Positions 20,669 through 29,541 of a stretch of 64,000 nt of DNA are shown here, piece by piece. Where the stretch lies: the NCBI RefSeq assembly GCF_020179755.1, contig NZ_JAIUCY010000002.1:62001-126000 (forward strand). The letters are read 5' to 3'. Every line of letters starts with the position of its first letter. The stretch's first letter is position 1. The notes below the pieces were generated by a model. That model worked only from the letters and a program-made list of their open reading frames with translations. It had not been told where the DNA came from and did no database searches. The DNA is from Herbaspirillum sp. alder98. Its GTDB lineage: Bacteria > Pseudomonadota > Gammaproteobacteria > Burkholderiales > Burkholderiaceae_D. The position numbers and the translations under genes are program-made.

Positions 20669-21139
20669 ATGGGTATCCCGGGCGACACCGCAGGCTTGCA
20701 GCGTTTCTTTGACGGCGCCTGGGTCTTCAGTCGGTCGATCTGGGGCGCCGACGCGCAATTGCAGGCGCAGGCGTCGGGCGAATGCGATTTCACCCAGGTC
20801 GCGCCTGACCTGCTGCGCTATTGCGAGCAGGGGACGCTGCAGATGATGCAGGGGCGACCGATCGCCTTCACGCGCCAGTTCGACTATCGCTTCGATGCCG
20901 ATGGCGTGATGGTGTCGTTTGCCGATGGCGAGCGCATCGGCCAGCCTTACCAGCGATACGCGCTGGACGGCAACCAGCTGGCGCCGGTGGCTGAGCACCT
21001 GTGCGGCGCCGATTGCTACACCGCCAGCTATCTGTTCGAAAGCGCCCGCCAGTTCCAGCTGCAAACCTGGATCCGCGGGCCGCACAAACAGTCCCGTTTG
21101 CTGACCACCTACCAGCGGCCTAGCGCGTCTCGGGCTTGA
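20669..21139 (+). CDS. DUF6314 family protein
   Basis: A 156-residue cytoplasmic protein without a signal peptide. It looks like the DUF6314 family: an N-terminal [10 protein letters not shown], alternating beta strands of lipocalin type, [15 protein letters not shown], and a C-terminal [17 protein letters not shown]. No function is established for the family. It starts one base after the preceding methyltransferase gene, so it is the last gene of the lpx-rnhB operon. Its 3' end overlaps the convergent ppsR by 20 bases, with no room for a terminator between them. Confidence 0.7.
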   Translation: MGIPGDTAGLQRFFDGAWVFSRSIWGADAQLQAQASGECDFTQVAPDLLRYCEQGTLQMMQGRPIAFTRQFDYRFDADGVMVSFADGERIGQPYQRYALDGNQLAPVAEHLCGADCYTASYLFESARQFQLQTWIRGPHKQSRLLTTYQRPSASRA

Positions 21140-21974
21140 GTTCCTGCAGGATGGTGGCGGCGATCTCCTCGATCGACTTGGCGGTCGACGACATCCAGCG
21201 AATGCCTTCGCGGCGCATCATGTTCTCGGCTTCATTGATCTCGTAGCGGCAGTTTTCCAGCGCGGCATACTTGCTGCCCGGACGCCGTTCGTTGCGCACC
21301 TCGGCCAGCCGCTCGGGCGCAATCGTCAAGCCGAAGATCTTCTTCTTGAACATCGCCAGGCCGCCCGGCAACTTGTCGCGTTCGAAGTCTTCCGGGATCA
21401 GCGGGTAGTTGGCCGCCTTGATGCCGAACTGCATCGCCAGGTACAGGCTGGTCGGGGTCTTGCCCGAGCGCGACACGCCCACCAGGATCACATCGGCTTC
21501 GGACAGGTTCTTGTTGGACTGGCCGTCGTCATGCGCCAGCGAAAAATTGATCGCCTCGATGCGGTTGCGGTATTCCTCCGAATCGGCCGTGTTGTGGCTG
21601 CGGCCGATGGTATGGGTCGATTTGATGTCGAGTTCCTGCTCCAGCGGCTCGACGAAGGTCTGGAACAGGTCCATGTGCATCGCCTTGGCCTGGCGGATCA
21701 CCGACGACAGCTCGGACTTGACCAGCGTCGAGAACACGATCGGCAGCTTGCCGTCGACCTGGAACGCATCGTTGATCTTGCGGGTGGCTTCATGCGCCTT
21801 GTCGACGGTGTCGATGAACGGCAGGCGCACTTGCTTGAAACGCAACTCGAACTGGCTCAACACCGAATGCCCGAAGGTCTCGGCGGTGATGCCGGTGCCG
21901 TCGGAGACGAAGAAGACCGTGCGGTTGGCCGCCAGCATCGGGGCTGTGCGCGGGAGAGGCATGGGGTCGAGCAT
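21120..21974 (-). CDS. ppsR: Pyruvate,water dikinase regulatory protein (PSRP)
   Basis: This bifunctional kinase/pyrophosphorylase (DUF299) uses ADP to inactivate PEP synthase by threonine phosphorylation and reverses it by phosphorolysis. From the start used here it has 284 residues. The P-loop is in [17 protein letters not shown], and the N-terminal [18 protein letters not shown] is a family hallmark. The start is uncertain: the frame extends 13 codons upstream, and neither site has a clear Shine-Dalgarno. It is divergent from its target gene ppsA, the classic arrangement. Confidence 0.93.
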   Translation of the reverse strand: MLDPMPLPRTAPMLAANRTVFFVSDGTGITAETFGHSVLSQFELRFKQVRLPFIDTVDKAHEATRKINDAFQVDGKLPIVFSTLVKSELSSVIRQAKAMHMDLFQTFVEPLEQELDIKSTHTIGRSHNTADSEEYRNRIEAINFSLAHDDGQSNKNLSEADVILVGVSRSGKTPTSLYLAMQFGIKAANYPLIPEDFERDKLPGGLAMFKKKIFGLTIAPERLAEVRNERRPGSKYAALENCRYEINEAENMMRREGIRWMSSTAKSIEEIAATILQELKPETR

Positions 21975-22013
21975 GATGTTGTCGCCAGTCAATAGAAAAA
22001 AAGGTGGGTGCAA

Positions 22014-22042
22014 TAAACAAAAATGATTTCACGCGGTACAAT
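22014..22042 (+). promoter_or_regulatory. Candidate ppsA promoter
   Basis: TAAACA (22014-22019) and TACAAT (22037-22042) are spaced by 17 bases in the 300-base ppsR/ppsA divergent region. The implied leader to ppsA is about 225 bases. The -35 match is only 4 of 6. Confidence 0.35.
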
Positions 22043-22274
22043 GCCCAGCAACTAACGAGCAGCCCAACCACGATGACTCTGAACCGCTTGCGCAATCCGG
22101 CCGACCTTGTAGTGATGTTTGCATTGGCAAACGTCCTCGGCGGCTGTGCGCGTTTTGCGGATCTCGTGATGTCCCTGGGTTCGTCTCTGATGCCGGCACC
22201 GTCGCAGAATAACAAAAATCAACTGACGCATGCTGCGCCCGCAAAGATTTCTTATCATCAAGTTAGGGGTAGTC

Positions 22275-24692
22275 ATGTCCAACGCAGTCAATACCCAGGG
22301 GGCAGTATACGTAGCTCCCTTTGAATCTCTTCGCATGACGGACGTCGAGTCCGTCGGTGGCAAAAACGCTTCGCTGGGTGAGATGATCAGCCAGCTGGCC
22401 AGCGCCGGTGTTCGTGTGCCGGGCGGTTTTGCCACGACTGCGCAAGCTTTCCGTGATTTCCTGGAGCACAGCGCCGACGGTGGCCCGACATTGGCCCAGC
22501 GTATCGCCACGCGCCTGGAAAACCTGGATATCGATGATGTTCGTTCACTGGCACAGGCTGGCGCCGAGATCCGTCAATGGATCGTCGAGACGCCGTTCCA
22601 GCCGCGCCTGAACGACGAGATTCACGCCTTCTACGAAAAACTGGTCGCTGACTCCACCAGCGAGATGTCGTTCGCCGTGCGCTCGTCGGCCACCGCCGAA
22701 GACTTGCCCGATGCGTCCTTCGCCGGCCAGCAGGAAACCTTCCTCAACGTGGTCGGCATCGACAACGTGCTCGAAGCGATGAAGCACGTCTTCGCCTCGC
22801 TCTACAACGACCGCGCGATCTCGTATCGCGTGCACAAGGGCTTCACGCACGCCGAAGTGGCCTTGTCGGCCGGCGTGCAGCGCATGGTGCGTTCCGACGT
22901 GGGCGCGGCCGGCGTGATGTTTACGATCGACACCGAATCCGGCTTCAAGGATGTGGTCTTCATCACCGCCAGCTATGGCCTGGGTGAGACCGTGGTGCAG
23001 GGTGCCGTCAATCCGGACGAATACTACGTGCACAAGCCCATGCTGGAGCTGGGCAAGCAGCCGGTGATCCGCCGCAACCTGGGTTCCAAGCTGATCAAGA
23101 TGGAGTTCACCGGCGAAGCCAAGGCTGGCCGTTCGGTCAAGACCGTGGACGTGCCGGTTGAGCTGCGCAACCGCTATTCGCTGGACGACGCCGAAGTGGT
23201 CGAGCTGGCCAAGTACGCCACCATCATCGAAAAGCACTACGGTCGTCCGATGGACATCGAGTGGGGCAAGGACGGTCGCGACGGCAAGCTGTACATCCTG
23301 CAGGCGCGTCCTGAAACGGTGAAGTCGCAGCAGAAGGCGACCGATGCCCAGCAGCGCTTCAAGCTCAAGGGTTCGGGCACAGTGCTGGCCACCGGCCGCG
23401 CCATCGGCCAGAAGATCGGCGCCGGTCCGGTGCGCGTCATCAGCGACCCGGCCGAGATGGAACGCGTGCAACCGGGCGACGTCCTGGTGGCCGACATGAC
23501 CGATCCCAACTGGGAGCCGGTGATGAAGCGCGCTTCAGCCATCGTCACCAACCGCGGCGGTCGTACCTGCCACGCGGCCATCATCGCGCGTGAACTGGGC
23601 GTGCCGGCCGTCGTTGGCTGTGGCGATGCCACCGACATCCTCAAGGATGGCACCCTGGTGACGGTGTCGTGCGCCGAAGGCGACGAAGGCAAGATCTATG
23701 ATGGCCTGCTCGAAACCGAGGTGACCGAAGTGGCGCGCGGCGAATTGCCGCCGATCCCGCTGAAGGTGATGATGAACGTGGGTAACCCGCAGCTGGCATT
23801 CGACTTCCAGTCGATTCCCAATGGCGGCGTCGGTCTGGCGCGCCTGGAATTCATCATCAACAACAACATCGGCGTGCACCCGCGTGCCATCCTGGAATAC
23901 CCGAACATCGACAACGACCTGAAGAAGGCGGTCGAGTCGGTGGCCCGCGGCCATGCCTCGCCCAAGGCGTTCTACGTCGACAAGCTGGCCGAAGGGATCG
24001 CCACCATCGCGGCGGCCTTCTGGCCCAAGCCGGTCATCGTGCGCCTGTCCGACTTCAAGTCGAACGAGTACAAGAAGCTGATCGGTGGTTCGCGCTACGA
24101 GCCGGACGAAGAAAACCCGATGCTGGGCTTCCGTGGCGCGGCCCGTTACCTGGCCGATGATTTTGCCGAAGCGTTCCAGATGGAATGCCTGGCCTTGAAG
24201 CGCGTGCGCGAAGAAATGGGCCTGACCAACGTCGAGATCATGGTGCCGTTCGTGCGCACCCTGGGCCAGGCCGAGAAGGTCATCGGCCTGTTGGGCAAGT
24301 ACGGCCTGAAGCGTGGCGAGAACGGCCTGCGCGTGATCATGATGTGCGAAGTGCCGTCCAATGCCATCCTGGCCGAGCAGTTCCTGGAGCACTTCGATGG
24401 TTTCTCGATCGGTTCCAACGACCTCACCCAGCTGACGCTGGGCCTGGACCGCGATTCCGGCATGGAACTGCTGGCAGCCGACTTCGACGAACGCGACCCG
24501 GCGGTTCAGGCGTTGTTGACCAAGGTGATCAATACCTGCCGCGAAAAGGGCAAGTACGTCGGCATCTGCGGTCAGGGCCCATCGGATCACCCGGACTTCG
24601 CCGTGTGGCTCATGGAGCAGGGTATCGAGTCGATCTCGCTCAACCCTGACACCGTGATCGACACCTGGCAGAACCTGGCCAAGCAGAAGTAA
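22275..24692 (+). CDS. ppsA: Phosphoenolpyruvate synthase (pyruvate, water dikinase)
   Basis: PpsA makes PEP from pyruvate and ATP for gluconeogenesis. It has 805 residues. The N-terminal ATP-grasp domain begins [15 protein letters not shown] and includes [20 protein letters not shown]. The swivelling phosphohistidine domain holds [15 protein letters not shown], with the phospho-acceptor His and the regulatory Thr two residues before it that PpsR would modify. The C-terminal PEP-binding barrel ends with [18 protein letters not shown] and [10 protein letters not shown] chose MSNAVNTQG with AGGGG upstream over the longer frame. A strong terminator follows. Confidence 0.97.
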   Translation: MSNAVNTQGAVYVAPFESLRMTDVESVGGKNASLGEMISQLASAGVRVPGGFATTAQAFRDFLEHSADGGPTLAQRIATRLENLDIDDVRSLAQAGAEIRQWIVETPFQPRLNDEIHAFYEKLVADSTSEMSFAVRSSATAEDLPDASFAGQQETFLNVVGIDNVLEAMKHVFASLYNDRAISYRVHKGFTHAEVALSAGVQRMVRSDVGAAGVMFTIDTESGFKDVVFITASYGLGETVVQGAVNPDEYYVHKPMLELGKQPVIRRNLGSKLIKMEFTGEAKAGRSVKTVDVPVELRNRYSLDDAEVVELAKYATIIEKHYGRPMDIEWGKDGRDGKLYILQARPETVKSQQKATDAQQRFKLKGSGTVLATGRAIGQKIGAGPVRVISDPAEMERVQPGDVLVADMTDPNWEPVMKRASAIVTNRGGRTCHAAIIARELGVPAVVGCGDATDILKDGTLVTVSCAEGDEGKIYDGLLETEVTEVARGELPPIPLKVMMNVGNPQLAFDFQSIPNGGVGLARLEFIINNNIGVHPRAILEYPNIDNDLKKAVESVARGHASPKAFYVDKLAEGIATIAAAFWPKPVIVRLSDFKSNEYKKLIGGSRYEPDEENPMLGFRGAARYLADDFAEAFQMECLALKRVREEMGLTNVEIMVPFVRTLGQAEKVIGLLGKYGLKRGENGLRVIMMCEVPSNAILAEQFLEHFDGFSIGSNDLTQLTLGLDRDSGMELLAADFDERDPAVQALLTKVINTCREKGKYVGICGQGPSDHPDFAVWLMEQGIESISLNPDTVIDTWQNLAKQK

Positions 24693-24753
24693 TGCGTTGA
24701 GTGACGACCGGTGCTGCGGCGTGCCCTGGTGGCCGTGGCGAGAAGTTAAAAAG

Positions 24754-24784
24754 AGCGCGGACAGAAATGTCCGCGCTTTTTTTT
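24754..24784 (+). terminator. Rho-independent terminator after ppsA
   Basis: AGCGCGGACA (24754-24763), loop GAAA, TGTCCGCGCT (24768-24777), then a run of eight T. A perfect 10-bp stem. Confidence 0.93.
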
Positions 24785-24890
24785 CTTATATCGGCGTGTT
24801 GTGGGTTAGACTGTGCACACAATTACCGTAAGAAAGGCACTTTTTCGATGCTGTTCACTACTTTTTCTAGGAATATGAACGGATTTTTCT

Positions 24891-25325
24891 ATGAGTGACT
24901 GGGCTATCTGGTTCGTGATCGCTGGCGGCCTGATCGCTGCCGAGCTTTTTACGGGCACCTTCTACTTGTTGATGATCGCTGTCGGTTTGACTGCGGGCGG
25001 TTTGCTGGCACTGGGTGGGGCCTTGCTCGAGTGGCAATTGCTGGCCGCATCGGCGGTGGGGATCGTCGCCGTCTTGTTGTTGCGTCGCAGCCGATTTGGC
25101 CGTGTGCGCCGTGGTCGCATCAACGACGACCCCAACCAATCGCTCGACATCGGGCGCACGGTCGAGGTGCCTGCCTGGCAGGAGAAGGGTGGCAGTCATG
25201 TCGCCCGCGTGCCGTATCGGGGGGCGCTGTGGGACGTCGAACTCGAAGCAGGGCACCCGCCGGAGACCGGCCCCTGCATCATCCGTGAAATACGCGGTAG
25301 TCGCCTGATCGTCGCGCCGCGCTGA
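24891..25325 (+). CDS. NfeD family membrane protein
   Basis: A 144-residue protein with two or three N-terminal membrane segments (WAIWFVIAGGLIAAELFTG, a second at about 25-45 and a third at about 48-65). A soluble C-terminal OB-fold domain follows (SLDIGRTVEVPAWQ, GPCIIREIRGSRLIVAPR). This is the short, protease-less NfeD type that is nearly always paired with an SPFH protein, as here. It probably helps place or stabilise the SPFH partner in the inner membrane; its precise role is not established. Confidence 0.85.
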   Translation: MSDWAIWFVIAGGLIAAELFTGTFYLLMIAVGLTAGGLLALGGALLEWQLLAASAVGIVAVLLLRRSRFGRVRRGRINDDPNQSLDIGRTVEVPAWQEKGGSHVARVPYRGALWDVELEAGHPPETGPCIIREIRGSRLIVAPR

Positions 25326-25387
25326 ATCAACCTGGCCGCCTGCATCTGCAGGCACCATCGTCCATCATTTCACCCAAGGAGGTCCCC

Positions 25388-26302
25388 ATGCTGGGAAGCG
25401 TAACCCTGGTCATTTTCGTCATCGCCATCCTGTTTGTCGTCAAGACAGTCAAGGTCGTCCCGCAGCAGCACGCCTGGGTGGTCGAACGCCTTGGCAAATA
25501 CCATGCGACGCTGGGCCCCGGTCTCAGCATCGTGGTGCCGTTCATCGATCGGGTGGCCTACAAGCACATCCTCAAGGAAATCCCGCTCGACGTGCCGCCC
25601 CAGGTCTGTATTACCCGCGACAACACGCAGTTGCAGGTCGACGGCATCCTTTACTTCCAGATTACCGATCCGATGCGCGCATCCTACGGTTCGTCCAACT
25701 ACATTGCCGCCATCACGCAACTGGCGCAGACCACCTTGCGTTCGGTGATCGGCAAGATGGAGCTGGACAAGACCTTCGAGGAGCGCGACCACATCAATAC
25801 CACCATCGTCAACGCCATCGATGAGTCGGCCGAGAACTGGGGCGTGAAAGTGTTGCGTTACGAGATCAAGGATCTGACGCCGCCCAAGGAGATCCTGCAT
25901 GCGATGCAGGCGCAGATCACCGCCGAACGCGAGAAGCGGGCGCTGATTGCGGCCTCCGAAGGCCGCAAGCAAGAGCAGATCAACATCGCCACCGGTCAGC
26001 GTGAGGCGGCCATCGCCAAATCCGAAGGTGAAAAGCAGGCCTCGATCAACCGGGCCGAGGGCGAGGCGGCAGCGATCCTGTCGATTGCCGAAGCCAGTGC
26101 CGAGGCGATCCGCAAGACCGCCGCCGCGATCCAGGCGCCGGGCGGTGCCGATGCGGCCAACCTCAAGGTGGCCGAGCAATACGTCAACGCCTTCGGCGAA
26201 CTGGCCAAGACCAGCAATACCCTGATCGTGCCGGCCAATCTGTCCGACATGAGCGGGCTGATCGCCACGGCCATGCAGGTGGTCAAGACGCAGTCGAAAT
26301 AA
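25388..26302 (+). CDS. SPFH/band-7 protein (stomatin-like, QmcA type)
   Basis: A 304-residue membrane-anchored slipin. One N-terminal hydrophobic segment (VTLVIFVIAILFVVKTVKVV) is followed by the band-7 domain with QQHAWVVERLGKYHATLGPG and PPQVCITRDNTQLQVDGILY. An Ala/Glu-rich coiled coil (EREKRALIAASEGRKQEQIN) drives oligomerisation. AGGAGG lies about 5 bases before the ATG. It follows the NfeD gene by 62 bases, so the pair forms a unit. Such proteins form membrane microdomain scaffolds and modulate FtsH-like proteolysis. It converges on the histidine kinase gene with only 6 bases between the stops. Confidence 0.9.
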   Translation: MLGSVTLVIFVIAILFVVKTVKVVPQQHAWVVERLGKYHATLGPGLSIVVPFIDRVAYKHILKEIPLDVPPQVCITRDNTQLQVDGILYFQITDPMRASYGSSNYIAAITQLAQTTLRSVIGKMELDKTFEERDHINTTIVNAIDESAENWGVKVLRYEIKDLTPPKEILHAMQAQITAEREKRALIAASEGRKQEQINIATGQREAAIAKSEGEKQASINRAEGEAAAILSIAEASAEAIRKTAAAIQAPGGADAANLKVAEQYVNAFGELAKTSNTLIVPANLSDMSGLIATAMQVVKTQSK

Positions 26303-26308
26303 CGCCGA

Positions 26309-27718
26309 TCAACTGTCCAGCGTCTGTCCCGGCGCTGGCTGGTCGGGCATGAAGGGCAGCGTGATATCTACCTGCAGGCCGCCGTCCTGGCGGTTGGCGG
26401 CCCGGATCACGCCGTGGTGCGCCTCGATGATGCGGCGCGCAATCGACAGGCCCAGGCCGTGGCCCGCACTGTTGCTCTTGGTGCGGCTGCTGCGGAAGAA
26501 CAGTTCGAAGATCTGGTCCAGCTCATCCTCGGGCACCCCCGGGCCGCGATCGAGGATCGACAGGTGCAACAGATGGTTGGCCTCGTCGACCTGGGTGGTG
26601 ACCTGCACGGTGGTGTCGGCTGCGGTGTGCTTGATGGCGTTGCGCAGCACGTTTTCAATGGCCCGGTACAGCAACTCGGGATTGCCCTTGATCTCCACCG
26701 GGCAATCGACCTCGCCGGCGATATGGCGGGCATTGGCTTCGGCCTCGAATTCGGCGTCGGCGATCATGTCGGCCAGCAGGCCCTCGATGGCGATGTCTTC
26801 TTCCATCGAGCCGGGCACATTGGCTTCCAGGCGCGACAGCGTCAGCAACTCACCCACCAGGCTATCCATGCGCATGCTTTCGCGTTCGATGCGCTCCAGC
26901 GTCAGCTCGAGCTTGTCGCGGTCCTGCACGCGCGCCAGGCCGATGGCGACCTGCAGGCGCGCGATCGGTGAGCGCAACTCGTGCGAGACGTCGTGCAACA
27001 GGCGTCGCTGGCTTTCCATCAAGACCCGCAGCTTGGCGGTCATGGCGTCGAAGTCACGGCCGAGGTCGGCCAGTTCGTCGCTGCGCGAGCTCATGACCGG
27101 TTCCAGCTCAAGGTCGAGATTGCCCGACGCCGCCTGGGCAAAGGCGTTCTTGAGGTGGCGGATGGGGTGCGAGAAATACCACGCCAGCAGCAGCGCAAAC
27201 ACCAGGCTGGCGACCAGCGCCACGGCAATCGGCATACTCGGGAAGAACATCGGTGGCGGCTCGCCGCGTTCGCGCATGCGCGGATCGCGCCCGGCGCGAT
27301 TGCCGAACTCGTCGGTCGGTGCCGGAATGAATAGCAGGTAGCTATGACCGTTGGCTGCCTTGACCAATTCCACCACATGCCGCTCCCGCTTCGATGACAG
27401 CAGGGCGCGTGCTTCTTCGACCAGCTTGGGCGAGACTTCGCGGCCCATCAGGTCGACCATGTTTTCATCGACCGCATACAGCTTCGGGCGATGTTCATGG
27501 CCTTCGTTGATCAGGCCGCGCAGCGCTTCGGTGCCGCCGAACTGCAGCGTGGCGGCCGCCGAGCGGATCATGAAACTGGCCGGTGGGCTGAGATCGATCT
27601 CGGACGAGCGGTTGTTGCGTTCCAGGTTCTCGACCCAGAACAGCACGCCGACGCCGAAGGTCGCGGTGATCTGGGCGATGGCGATGAAGAAGAAGAACTT
27701 CCAGAACAGCCGACCCAC
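26309..27718 (-). CDS. CpxA-like sensor histidine kinase
   Basis: A 469-residue inner-membrane kinase starting with GTG one base after the regulator stop, with AAGGAG overlapping that stop. First membrane helix FWKFFFFIAIAQITATFGVG, then a periplasmic sensor of about 150 residues, then a second helix (PIAVALVASLVFALLLAWYF). A HAMP domain (HPIRHLKNAFAQAASGNLD) precedes the H-box LLHDVSHELRSPIARLQVA. The ATPase has the N-box NVLRNAIKH, then DRGPGVPEDEL, FELFFRS and GHGLGLSIARR. The HDVSHELRSPIARLQ form and overall layout resemble CpxA. The signal sensed is unknown. The gene is co-transcribed with the regulator. Confidence 0.88.
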   Translation of the reverse strand: MGRLFWKFFFFIAIAQITATFGVGVLFWVENLERNNRSSEIDLSPPASFMIRSAAATLQFGGTEALRGLINEGHEHRPKLYAVDENMVDLMGREVSPKLVEEARALLSSKRERHVVELVKAANGHSYLLFIPAPTDEFGNRAGRDPRMRERGEPPPMFFPSMPIAVALVASLVFALLLAWYFSHPIRHLKNAFAQAASGNLDLELEPVMSSRSDELADLGRDFDAMTAKLRVLMESQRRLLHDVSHELRSPIARLQVAIGLARVQDRDKLELTLERIERESMRMDSLVGELLTLSRLEANVPGSMEEDIAIEGLLADMIADAEFEAEANARHIAGEVDCPVEIKGNPELLYRAIENVLRNAIKHTAADTTVQVTTQVDEANHLLHLSILDRGPGVPEDELDQIFELFFRSSRTKSNSAGHGLGLSIARRIIEAHHGVIRAANRQDGGLQVDITLPFMPDQPAPGQTLDS

Positions 27719-27719
27719 G

Positions 27720-28409
27720 TCACTCCTTGATGAACTGGTAGCCCAGGCGGTACACGGTCTGGATGCAGCTCTTGTCGCTGCCCAGCGCGGCGATCTTCTG
27801 GCGAATGCTCGACAGGTGGACGTCGATATTGCGGTCGAAGCGCGCCAGCGGACGGCCCAGTCCCTGTTCGGACAGATGCTGCTTGCTGACCGGTTTGCCG
27901 GCATTGCGGGCCAATACTTCAAGCAGGTTGAATTCGCTGCTGGTCAGTTCCAGCGGACGGCCGCCCCAGGTGGCGCGACGTTGTTCGGGCCACATCGACA
28001 GCGCGCCCACGGCCAGCGGCGAATAAGGCGATTGTTCGGTGTTTTCGGCAGAGGCGCGGCGCAGGATGGCGCGGATGCGGGCGGCGATTTCGCGCGGCGT
28101 GCATGGCTTGGGCACGTAGTCGTCGGCGCCCAGTTCAAGACCGATGATGCGGTCGGTGTCGTCGCCCTTGGCGGTCAGCATCACCACCGGCATGTTGCTC
28201 TTGGCGCGGATCCGGCGCAGGGTGTCGACGCCGTTGAGGCGCGGCATCATGACGTCCAGCACGGCGATGGCGTATTGCCCGGTCAGCGCTTCGGCTGCGC
28301 CGGCTTCGCCGTCGTAGGCAACGTTGACTTCAAATTTTTCCTGCTCAAGATATTCCTTGAGCATGTCGACCAGTTCGACATCGTCGTCGATCAATAATAC
28401 TTTTGACAT
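27720..28409 (-). CDS. CpxR-like OmpR-family response regulator
   Basis: A 229-residue regulator. The receiver domain has the acidic pocket LLIDDDVEL, the phospho-acceptor aspartate in AVLDVMMPRLNG, threonine in VVMLTAKGDD, and lysine in DDYVPKPCTPRE. The C-terminal winged helix has LTSSEFNLLEVLARNAGKPV and HLSSIRQKIAALG. The start is at MSKVLLIDDD; a longer frame exists but lacks family similarity. A GTAAA-N5-GTAAA element lies about 100 bases upstream and points to CpxR-type autoregulation. The kinase gene follows immediately. Confidence 0.9.
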   Translation of the reverse strand: MSKVLLIDDDVELVDMLKEYLEQEKFEVNVAYDGEAGAAEALTGQYAIAVLDVMMPRLNGVDTLRRIRAKSNMPVVMLTAKGDDTDRIIGLELGADDYVPKPCTPREIAARIRAILRRASAENTEQSPYSPLAVGALSMWPEQRRATWGGRPLELTSSEFNLLEVLARNAGKPVSKQHLSEQGLGRPLARFDRNIDVHLSSIRQKIAALGSDKSCIQTVYRLGYQFIKE

Positions 28410-28785
28410 TGCTGCATTCCATTTGGGGTTGCCCTGCATTAACGCCGCAGGACCAGGCAGCCGCTAATATGCCGTAAAAGGTTTTGCAGAGGTGTTTCAG
28501 AGCGTCTTTACAATTACATCTTTACATTCATTTACCCCGGTCCGGCGAACAATTTCAAGTGCGATCACTCGCTTCTTTCTGCCTTGTCCTAAGGTAATTA
28601 TGTGGCCGGATCCCGGCTGCCGAATCATTTATCCAGTCGCTTTTCATTGCCTAACAAAACTTTACCCGGTTTTGCGCGTGCGGGGCGATCTGCGAGCCTG
28701 GCCTTGAACCATACTGCGTTTCGGGAGCGCGCGCATTGCCTGCAATGGCGCCTGTAGGGATCAAGAAAAAAGGGAGAACCACATC
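28410..28785. other. Divergent regulatory region, low GC
   Basis: These 376 bases separate the response regulator from a serine-rich protein gene on the plus strand. They are visibly richer in A/T than the flanks and hold four TTTAC motifs (28507, 28521, 28531 and 28661), plus GTAAAA near 28474. I see no gene in it. It probably contains promoters for both sides. Confidence 0.6.
28507..28535 (-). promoter_or_regulatory. CpxR box-like repeat
   Basis: TTTAC occurs at 28507-28511, 28521-28525 and 28531-28535. The last two are separated by exactly five bases. Read on the minus strand this is GTAAA-N5-GTAAA, the enterobacterial CpxR consensus, oriented toward the CpxR-like gene and about 110 bases from its start. 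A degenerate ATTAC fills the gap between the first two copies. Confidence 0.6.
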
Positions 28786-29490
28786 ATGTCCATCGGTAGC
28801 CTGTCGGGCAGCACCAGCAATGTCACCCTGGCCAGTCTGATGAGCCTGGGCAGTGCATCCAGCGCCACCAGCGCCAGTTTGCGCACGGATGCGCCGCCAC
28901 CGCCGCCGCCGCATGGTGGCGGTGGATTGCTCGGGGCGCTAAAGGACCTGCTCGGCTCGCTGGGCATCGATCTCGGTGACGACAGCATCAGTGCCGTCGA
29001 TTCGTCCATCGCGTCCAGTGCCAGCAGCGCATCGACATCGACTTCGGCATCGTCGGTTTCCACCAGCAGCAACGATTCCAAGCTCGATAGCTTTCTGCAG
29101 CAACTGATGGCCGCGCTGCATGCGCAGGGTAGCGAGGCAGGCAGCGTCAGTGTTAGTGATAGCAGTGACAATGATGACGACGGTGCTGAAATCAGCGCCG
29201 CTACCGCTACCGCTACCGCCTATGCGCCTTCCGGTCTGCCGCCACCGCGAGGCGGGCTGGGGGCTGATCTCGACAGCCTGATCGCTTCCTTGTCGAGCAG
29301 TGATGATGGTGACGGCGACACTGGTGATAGTAGCAGTAGTGCCACGCTGGATTCGCTCAAGAGCAGCTTCGCCAGCCTGACCGGCGGTGGTGCTGGCAGC
29401 AGTGCGTCCCTGAGCAGCTTCCTGGAAGCGTTGAAGAGCAAGTTGGCCGATGGTCGGCCCAGTGGCAACCTGATCGACACCACCGCCTGA
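28786..29490 (+). CDS. Serine/aspartate-rich low-complexity protein, unknown function
   Basis: I do not recognise this 234-residue protein. It starts MSIGSLSGSTSNVTLASLMS and has no signal peptide or membrane segment. Three low-complexity blocks are visible: a PPPPPPHGGGG stretch near residue 40, a Ser/Ala/Thr run near 75-95, and acidic Ser/Asp runs near 125-185. Between them are short amphipathic helices (GLLGALKDLLGSLGIDLG, LDSFLQQLMAALHAQG, LSSFLEALKSKLADG). GGGAGAACCACATC precedes the ATG. The helix-linker-helix layout and the N-terminus resemble secreted or surface proteins exported without a cleaved signal, but that is speculation. It is divergent from the CpxR-like gene, across the CpxR box. 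Confidence 0.75.
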   Translation: MSIGSLSGSTSNVTLASLMSLGSASSATSASLRTDAPPPPPPHGGGGLLGALKDLLGSLGIDLGDDSISAVDSSIASSASSASTSTSASSVSTSSNDSKLDSFLQQLMAALHAQGSEAGSVSVSDSSDNDDDGAEISAATATATAYAPSGLPPPRGGLGADLDSLIASLSSSDDGDGDTGDSSSSATLDSLKSSFASLTGGGAGSSASLSSFLEALKSKLADGRPSGNLIDTTA

Positions 29491-29541
29491 GCGGTGCTGG
29501 CAGGCGACACAGGGCAGGGGAGCTATGTTAGCCTGCGCGCC

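Noticed and set aside
22073-22324. Plus-strand open frame with a lipobox-like LGGC between ppsR and ppsA
   Set aside because: It runs into the ppsA start region in another frame, lacks a good ribosome site and looks like promoter/leader sequence.
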